Of a stretch of DNA of 23,797 nt, positions 15,258 through 21,138 are shown in pieces (position 1 is the stretch's first letter; every line of letters begins with the position of its first letter). Where the stretch lies: NCBI GenBank assembly GCA_031279155.1, contig JAITJB010000156.1, forward strand, positions 1 through 23,797, read 5' to 3'. Source of the DNA: Deltaproteobacteria bacterium (lineage in GTDB: Bacteria > Desulfobacterota > Desulfarculia > Adiutricales > Adiutricaceae). Made by a program: the position numbers and the translations under genes. The notes under the pieces are model-generated. The model saw only the letters and a list, made by a program, of their open reading frames with translations. It ran no database searches and was not told the DNA's origin.

Positions 15258-15281
15258 GCTGGACCACGTCGAAAGTCCAGC
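15258..15281. promoter_or_regulatory. Hairpin in the hydrogenase operon leader
   Basis: A 7-bp perfect stem (GCTGGAC/GTCCAGC) with a 10-nt loop lies 50-73 nt before the hydC start. On the plus strand it is followed by TTCGTTTTT and would look like a terminator, but no rightward gene precedes it. It may be a leader structure affecting expression of hydCBA. Confidence 0.4.
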
Positions 15282-16212
15282 TTCGTTTTTAGCCGCTCCT
15301 AACCCCAAGTTAAATGGAGCAACCAAAAAAACCCAAATCGCCTTGCCCTTCTCCTTTGGAGCTAGGGTATTTAAAGACCCTGTTTGAACTGTTCAAACCG
15401 GATCAAAAATACTAAGTCTAGATCTAAGCATTCTGACCGGTTTTTATAGCTAAGTTCGATGGCCTTAAATGCGCCAAAATATCCAGGGCTTTTTAGGCAA
15501 AATACCTAAAATTTCTAATATTTCAGCCGAGGGTTAATGGAACCATCAGTTAAGATTCACTGGCCTCGCCGGTCAGAAAGCGGGGCCTGTCTGTAAATTA
15601 TCTGCCTTTGTTTGTAATTTACCACTTACCCGAGATTATGTCAATAAAATAATTTGACTTGATTTTGGGTGGCCTGGGCTGCGGTTAAATCAGTAAAGCC
15701 TTTATCTATCTAATCAAGAGCCTAAAGGCTTATGGCCACTGTGGCATTTTAGAAAAAAAACTTGAAATCCCAGGCATTTGGTCAAAGGTCAAATTTAACC
15801 CCAAGCATCTATATTTTACCACCGTCAAATATCTGAAAAATTCCCACTTAAGTTGGCCAACGGTCGGTCTAGCCAACTGATAAGTTTAATTTTACCACGT
15901 TTTTTAAGTGACTGAAATATGAAATACTTATGAGCTTGGGAAGTGGATAAAGTTAAGGTAGGATATGGATGAAATAGGCGTGGATATTGGATTTAAGCAG
16001 GTAGGCCCGTAGGCCTACGGCCAGGAGTGCTGGCCGCAGGCCTCAAAGGCTGTCAAGTGGAGGGAAGAGAGGCCAATCAGATGCTCTAAAGCTTAACCGC
16101 TGCTTATAGCTATCAACAGTTGGCAAGGCGGCTGAGATGGGGCTAACAGTTAAAAAAGCCTATCCCCTAATTGGTCCCAAAACCCTCCCGGGATTGGTTA
16201 GGGGCGAGGAAC
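15282..16212. other. Non-coding stretch of about 0.9 kb
   Basis: No credible frame, RNA gene or element is seen apart from nested palindromes at 16007-16036. It must contain the hydCBA promoter, which I could not place with confidence. The 88-codon rightward frame at 16171-16437 is the shadow of the IHF/HU gene. Confidence 0.5.
16007..16036. repeat. Two overlapping palindromes
   Basis: CCGTAGGCCTACGG (16007-16020) is a perfect 14-bp palindrome. It overlaps CGGCCAG-GAGTG-CTGGCCG (16018-16036), a 7-bp stem with 5-nt loop. There is no T run and no known element type. Confidence 0.7.
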
Positions 16213-16497
16213 TCATTTTTTGGCAATCCTACGACGCAAAACCCCCGAACACTTGAAGGTAACTACCTGCCTACTACTAAGGCTCATCGGCTCACCGGTT
16301 TGAGGGTTACGGCCCTGGCGGGCCTTCTTTTTTCTGATCGAGAACTTACCAAACCCACTTATGAGCACGGACTGCTCTTCGGACAAGTACTGTTTTATAA
16401 TAGTGATGACGTTTTCAACGTGTTTTCGGGCATCTAAAGGTGCTATCTCCATCTCGTCGATGACCCGGTTGATGATTTTCTCTTTGGTAACGGTCAT
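16213..16497 (-). CDS. IHF/HU-family DNA-bending protein
   Basis: I chose the ATG at 16497 (AGGATAAG just ahead), giving 94 residues, the normal size; the longer frame from 16566 only adds an Arg/Phe-rich stretch. The fold is clear: helical dimer core (TKEKIINRVIDEM, residues 4-16, to about 40), ISGFGKFSIRKKKARQGRNP with the DNA-intercalating Pro65 in GRNPQTGE (62-69), and the C-terminal FKCSGVLRRRI. The GRNPQTGE arm and flanking residues are closer to the IHF alpha type than to HU, but the split is uncertain. It bends DNA and helps sigma-54 promoters work, which may matter for amtB. Confidence 0.92.
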   Translation of the reverse strand: MTVTKEKIINRVIDEMEIAPLDARKHVENVITIIKQYLSEEQSVLISGFGKFSIRKKKARQGRNPQTGEPMSLSSRQVVTFKCSGVLRRRIAKK

Positions 16498-16566
16498 TGA
16501 TCTTATCCTAAAATCGATCCGACGCCGGAAAGCCAGAAATCCGGACATCGGACTTGGGAAAAACAA

Positions 16567-16698
16567 TTAAAACGCCGCGTCAGGCCTCAGTACCAGAAAG
16601 CCCCCGTCAACCACAAAGGCCTGGCCAGGACCTAAGGCCGCGACCAGACCGGCTGTTGAGTCAAAACCCAATTTCGACAAGGCGCTGATGATTGGGAG
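16567..16698 (-). pseudogene. Possible C-terminal remnant of a short-chain dehydrogenase
   Basis: Reading leftward from a TAG at 16699-16701, the frame gives 43 residues ending at a TAA at 16567. It contains STAGLVAALGPGQAFVVDGGFLV, close to the usual end of SDR enzymes (ediAglvaFL...GqafvVDGGf). No Rossmann or YxxxK region is found upstream. It is short, so chance cannot be excluded. Confidence 0.4.
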
Positions 16699-17055
16699 CT
16701 ATACTGGCCCATTAACTTAGAATGTCGAACATAATAGAGCAGACCTACGGTATAGGGCAGACCTACGATATCGACCCGCTGGAACCCAAAGACCAGCCTT
16801 ACAAATATAGTACCATAAAAACAAAGAAAAATTAACCCTACTGTCGTAAAAAATGCTATGTCTTCATCGCCCTCTTTAGGGAGTCATCAAAGAGTTTTTA
16901 AATATTTATTTGTTTGGTCTTTAGACCAGAAGTCTTCTTCAAAAGCAACATATACCTCATAACCATCTGACTCAACTAAACTTAGTAAATTATAGAAATT
17001 TAATGTATGATATATCTTTACGATACCGAAATTCTTAGATTAACGGCGGGCCTGG

Positions 17056-17099
17056 CTTGCAAGAAGTTTGCAAGAGGTTAGCAAGATGATTGCAACAGG
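17056..17099 (+). repeat. 11-bp tandem repeat, four units
   Basis: The units are CTTGCAAGAAG, TTTGCAAGAGG, TTAGCAAGATG and ATTGCAACAGG, with a shared core of T-GCAA-A-G. The spacing is close to one helical turn, so copies face nearly the same side of the DNA. Confidence 0.75.
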
Positions 17100-17200
17100 C
17101 TTTAATGAAGCTTGGCTCGTTTTCCATGGTCGTGCCAGCTTTTAGCCGCTAATTGACAGCAGGGTTTTTTAGCAAATTCACTTGAAAGAAAGAAATATCA

Positions 17201-17222
17201 ACGGGGCCCTTGGGGACCCCGT
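17201..17222 (-). terminator. Probable terminator of the histone-like gene
   Basis: ACGGGG/CCCCGT forms a 6-bp stem around a GC-rich 10-nt loop. In leftward transcription it is followed by a T-rich stretch (TGATATTTCTTTCTTTC). It lies 25 nt beyond the stop at 17247. Confidence 0.5.
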
Positions 17223-17246
17223 CAGACAATTAGGTTATTTTGCGCC

Positions 17247-17843
17247 TTAAACGATAGCCGGCTTGGCCTTGCTGCGGCAGCCGCTCTTTTTGGGCGGGCT
17301 TATGGAAGCTACGGCCTTAATGCTGTCTTTGGCCGGCTTCTTAGCCGGTGCGGGCTTTTCGGCGGCCTTAACTGGCTCCTTCTTGGGGGCCGGTTTGGGG
17401 GCAGCTTTGGGGGCAGCTTTGGCCGGAGCCTTTTCAGGAGCTTTGGCGACCTTCTTTGGTTCAGCCTTCTTGGACTCAACCTTTTTGGGTTCGGGCTTCT
17501 TGGGCTCGGCCTTTTTGGCCGCAGCCTTCATTTCAGCCTTTTTGGGCTCGGCCTTCTTGGCTTCCAACTTCTTGACTTCCAACTTCTTGGGTTCAGCCTT
17601 CTTTGGTTCGGCCTTTTTGGGTTCAGCCTTCTTGGGTTCAGCCTTTTTGGCCGGCGCGGCCTTGGGGGCTTCTTTCTTGGCCGCAGCCTTTACCGGGGGC
17701 TTGACGGCCTTTTCGGGCTTAACCGAAGCTTTGGGCTTTTCTTCGGCCTTGGGCTTGATGGGCTTATCAGATGATTTGGCCTTGGCCGGTTTTACGGGCT
17801 TCTCAGCGGGCTTGGCCTTGGCGGACTTGGGGTCGGTAGCCAT
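17247..17843 (-). CDS. Lys/Ala/Pro-rich histone H1-like protein
   Basis: The 198-residue, strongly basic protein is made almost wholly of Lys, Ala, Pro and Glu. From about residue 65 to 135 it consists of 5-residue repeats of the AEPKK type, with variants LEVKK, KPEPKK and VESKK. A very good AGGAGG precedes the ATG. There is no signal peptide and no folded domain. Such low-complexity basic proteins resemble the C-terminal arm of histone H1 and bacterial nucleoid proteins of the Hc1/AlgP type; DNA or RNA binding is likely, but the exact role is unknown. It lies two positions from the IHF/HU gene on the same strand, with a likely terminator behind it. The repeat count may vary between strains. 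Confidence 0.8.
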   Translation of the reverse strand: MATDPKSAKAKPAEKPVKPAKAKSSDKPIKPKAEEKPKASVKPEKAVKPPVKAAAKKEAPKAAPAKKAEPKKAEPKKAEPKKAEPKKLEVKKLEAKKAEPKKAEMKAAAKKAEPKKPEPKKVESKKAEPKKVAKAPEKAPAKAAPKAAPKPAPKKEPVKAAEKPAPAKKPAKDSIKAVASISPPKKSGCRSKAKPAIV

Positions 17844-18956
17844 ACACTCCTCCTAAAATAGGTAAAAATTGATCATCAAGAGATACTTATCAATAATAAA
17901 CACTTTAATGCGGAGTTTTACAAATTACTCACACATTTTCATAGACAAAATCTTCATGATATATATTCATCATAATTTACTAGGCAATTAATATCCCAAT
18001 AGTTGGTTATACAATTTGTTTGTTAAATTGGAATGATAATCACGCTAATAAAAAATGAGCTTGCATAATTGTTAAAGCTTTTTGTAAACTCTAACAATTA
18101 TTAATAAACCAGAAAACCTTGTCTCTAATAATCTTGATTTACTATCTACTTTAGGTTAATTTTATTGTTTTCCGGCCTTTAATGCTTACAGGCTAATTCC
18201 AGACCAAAATTGAACCATTTGGTCTGCTTAAGCCCTTCTAGGGGGCTTTGACCCCAGTCGAACCCTAAGAATCGGGTCAAAAAGCTAAACACTGGTAGCG
18301 AGTAAAATTACCCAACCCGACGAAAATATTTTTATCACAACAAACTAAAAAAGGCAAATATTTTTTTACATCTTGGATAGTCTAGCCAGAGTTGCCAGAA
18401 AAAGCGACGAGCTATGAAAAACTCTACGGTCAAAGGTCAGGCCCTTACGTGATTTGCTTTGCAAGCAATTGAATATCGGCAAAGTTTTGTCAATTCCAAA
18501 TCCCTTGCCCACCCTTCCTCATAAATTTGGCAATCAATGAGATAGCCGTCAGACCCAGGGTGTTTGCCACCCTAACAAAAAAAATTTTTTGTTAGTTTCT
18601 TCTTTTTTCTCAACAACATTATTCTCACTGGTCATGTACTTGTCCTTAGTTAGACTAACGCTGGCCACTCCAAAGTTTCTCAAATCCCAAATCCGCTGTA
18701 AATGCCTGATAGCTTCAAAATATCGAACAAAAAATAATGCCCGTAATGCAACTTCTGCTACTTTTATATACTTATCGATTAATATACCCATTTGGCCATT
18801 GACCTGGTCAGACCACCAAAAATCGACAAAAAAATCGACGTCACCAGCTGGCTAAACTGATTTAGTCTTAAATTAAACTATTTGTTCAATGCTTCTTTTG
18901 GTGTACAATATTTCGGGCGCCAAATTAGCCCGGCCCCAACATAACCCAAGGAGCGC
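17844..18956. other. Non-coding stretch of about 1.1 kb, AT-rich
   Basis: This holds the promoter regions of the histone-like gene (leftward) and tamA (rightward). Seen: TTTGACCC/GGGTCAAA with a 19-nt loop (18247-18281), and an AT-rich palindrome CTAACAAAAAA/TTTTTTGTTAG (18572-18595). An 80-codon leftward frame at 18549-18791 and its rightward shadow have no ribosome site, and I left them out. Confidence 0.5.
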
Positions 18957-21062
18957 TTGATTCTCACCTCCACCGGACATATAAAGACCCCACTTTCTGT
19001 AGAATTGGTTAAGGCCATGCTCAAGTTTTTGGCTTCTTTTCATTTTATGGGTCTAAAAACCGCCTGGCTGATGATATTGGCCATAACTTTTTTGGGCGGC
19101 TGCGGGAAAATAATCCCCGATATCCCTGAAATCATGATCACTTCTCAAAGGGCTGAGGAAGCTGAAAAACTCTTAAATAGCGACCCCCAAGGCCCGATCC
19201 CCAAACCCTCTATTCCCCAAGCCGATCTCATAGCCGCCCCGACTGAGCCTCCCATAAAAGCCGAAAAAATTACCTACGGCCTCCAGATTATCGCCCCTGA
19301 TACCCCAGCCTCTCTCAAAGAGGAATTCCTCAAAGTAAACGATCTAAGTACCATGGCCGACCGCCCGCTCAATTCGCCTTTAACCTTAACTAGGCGCATG
19401 CACTCAGCCGTTGAGCAAGGGCGCGACTTACTAAAGAGCCTAGGCTATTTTGAGGGCCAGGCCAAAGGCCAGATTGAGCAAAAGGGTGAGGGCTATGAAA
19501 TTACCATCGAGCTCATGCCCGGCCCGCTCTACCGCCTAGATCCTGGTAAGGTTTACGTCGTATTAGAAGATACACCTGAGACCGTATTTCCCAGAGATCC
19601 AAATGCTCCAAATGCTCCAAACGCCCCCCATACCATTGCCCCTGAGCCCCTCAGCTGCCCAGTTGACCCCTGCCCGGCCAATACTCTTACCCAAGCAGGA
19701 TTAATCCCCGGGGCCCCGGCCAAGGCCGATGACGTCTTAGCTTCAGTAGATAGGCTGGCAGAAATTTGGCAAAACGGCGGCTACCCCAAGGCCAAGGTCA
19801 CCTCCTCTCACTATTCTATTGATACTTCTGAGCGGACTTTATTGGCCGAAATCACCTTGTGGCCCGGCCCCTACGCCACCATGGGCCCGGTTGAGCAGCA
19901 AAACGCAGCTGGCGATATTAAAGATAAATTTTTAAACGCCTACCTCAACTGGCAGCCAGGCCAGAGTTGGGACCAATCCCTAAGCGACCGCTACCGGGAA
20001 AACCTTATGCAGACGGGGTTATTTAAGTCGGTGGAGATCGCCCCCTCACTTTTGGGCACAGCTAACGACCCGGTGCTCATTACCCTTGAGGCCGCGCCTA
20101 GGCGCACGGTTAGCGGCTCGATAAATTTTGACTCCGATTTTGGCCCTGGCATCGATGTCTCTTGGGAGCACCGCAGCTTTACTGGCCGAGGCGATCGGCT
20201 GCGCATCGTCGCCCCCATCTGGCGAGATCTGATGCAGCTCGGGGCCAGTTACCAGCAGCCCTTTTTTCTAAGTCGGCGCCAAAAATTACTCCTAGACCTT
20301 TCCGTTTTAAAGGAAAAAACTGATTCCTACAGATTAAACTCGATCTCGGCGGCTAGCGGTCTTGAGAGATTATTTACCAGAAAAATAAAGGTCGTCTTCG
20401 GGGCCAGCTTAGAGAAAGGATCCTTAGAAGAAGAATTGGCTCCCAGGCGCGAATACATGGTGGCCGGCTTTCCGGTTACCTTTGAGTGGAGCGACGCCGA
20501 TAGCATTCTCGACGCCCACAAGGGCCTTAGGATATCGTTGCTTTTAAGCCCTTATTTTGGTCACTATCGAAGCGATTTCGAGGTTTTAAAATACCGCTTA
20601 GACGCTAACTTCTACCATCCCCTAATGGGCCCGGATACCTTAATCCTAGCCTTAAGAGGGGTAGTGGGGGCCATTTCCGGGACTGGTCCGCAGGGACTTC
20701 CGGCTTCGCTTAGATTTTATGGCGGCGGCGGTAAATCGGTCCGAGGCTACGAGTACCAATCCATTGGCCCCAAAAACCTCCGTGGTCGCCCCATAGGCGG
20801 GGCCGCCACCAACGAAGTTGGCTTGGAATTAAGGTACCGCTGGTCAGAGACCATGGGCGTAACGGCCTTCATCGATGGCGGCATGGTCTACAATAATTTA
20901 GATGTATCTAAACTCGGTCAAGATCTACTTTGGGGCGGCGGCTTAGGCTTTAGGTATTACAGCCCCATTGGGCCTTTCCGGCTAGATCTGGCTACGCCTT
21001 TAACCCCTAGGCCCGGTGACGATCCCATTCAAATCTACCTGAGCTTGGGCCAGAGTTTCTGA
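18957..21062 (+). CDS. tamA: TamA-like Omp85 outer-membrane protein with lipoprotein-type signal
   Basis: The 701-residue protein (from TTG at 18957) is an Omp85 barrel that works with TamB in outer-membrane assembly or lipid transport. POTRA-type repeats span about 100-370 (GYFEGQAKG, GYPKAKVTSSHY, QTGLFKSVEIA). The barrel covers about 380-701, with the L6 motif in SLRFYGGGGKSVRGYEYQSIGP, then IGGAATNEVGLELRYR and a C-terminus PIGPFRLDLATPL...IYLSLGQSF. The N-terminus contains AWLMILAITFLGGC, a lipobox-like signal with Cys49. The start is uncertain: AAGGAG is only 3 nt before the TTG, while ATG at 19017 would give a tidier 28-residue signal. A Pro/Ala-rich linker follows the Cys. tamB follows after a hairpin. 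Confidence 0.93.
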   Translation: MILTSTGHIKTPLSVELVKAMLKFLASFHFMGLKTAWLMILAITFLGGCGKIIPDIPEIMITSQRAEEAEKLLNSDPQGPIPKPSIPQADLIAAPTEPPIKAEKITYGLQIIAPDTPASLKEEFLKVNDLSTMADRPLNSPLTLTRRMHSAVEQGRDLLKSLGYFEGQAKGQIEQKGEGYEITIELMPGPLYRLDPGKVYVVLEDTPETVFPRDPNAPNAPNAPHTIAPEPLSCPVDPCPANTLTQAGLIPGAPAKADDVLASVDRLAEIWQNGGYPKAKVTSSHYSIDTSERTLLAEITLWPGPYATMGPVEQQNAAGDIKDKFLNAYLNWQPGQSWDQSLSDRYRENLMQTGLFKSVEIAPSLLGTANDPVLITLEAAPRRTVSGSINFDSDFGPGIDVSWEHRSFTGRGDRLRIVAPIWRDLMQLGASYQQPFFLSRRQKLLLDLSVLKEKTDSYRLNSISAASGLERLFTRKIKVVFGASLEKGSLEEELAPRREYMVAGFPVTFEWSDADSILDAHKGLRISLLLSPYFGHYRSDFEVLKYRLDANFYHPLMGPDTLILALRGVVGAISGTGPQGLPASLRFYGGGGKSVRGYEYQSIGPKNLRGRPIGGAATNEVGLELRYRWSETMGVTAFIDGGMVYNNLDVSKLGQDLLWGGGLGFRYYSPIGPFRLDLATPLTPRPGDDPIQIYLSLGQSF

Positions 21063-21073
21063 GTGTCAACTCC

Positions 21074-21105
21074 CCCCAAACCTTAGGTTTGGGGCTTATC
21101 TTTTT
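21074..21105 (+). terminator. Terminator-like hairpin between tamA and tamB
   Basis: A 9-bp perfect stem (CCCCAAACC/GGTTTGGGG) with a 3-nt loop begins 11 nt after the tamA stop and is followed by CTTATCTTTTT. It has the shape of an intrinsic terminator for rightward transcription. tamB begins only about 35 nt later. Confidence 0.65.
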
Positions 21106-21138
21106 GGATAACTTATAGTCACCAGGCGAGGGTTTTCC

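Larger units (their letters stand above)
16699..17246. other. Non-coding stretch with short tandem repeats
   Basis: No gene is supported. It contains two 18-bp near-identical units (GCAGACCTACGGTATAGG type) at 16739-16774 and an 11-bp repeat at 17056-17099. The part from 16800 to 17040 is AT-rich. Confidence 0.5.

Noticed and set aside
16739..16774. Two 18-bp near-identical units as a CRISPR start
   Set aside because: Directly adjacent units without spacers; too few and too short for a CRISPR array.
17263..17856. 197-codon rightward Gly/Ala/Leu-rich frame that looks like a membrane protein
   Set aside because: It is the complement of the Lys/Ala/Pro repeat gene, which has a very strong ribosome site; the rightward frame has none.
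18549..18791. 80-codon leftward frame, with an 88-codon rightward shadow
   Set aside because: A helical peptide is encoded but there is no ribosome site and no recognised family; kept out as too weak, though a decayed gene is possible.
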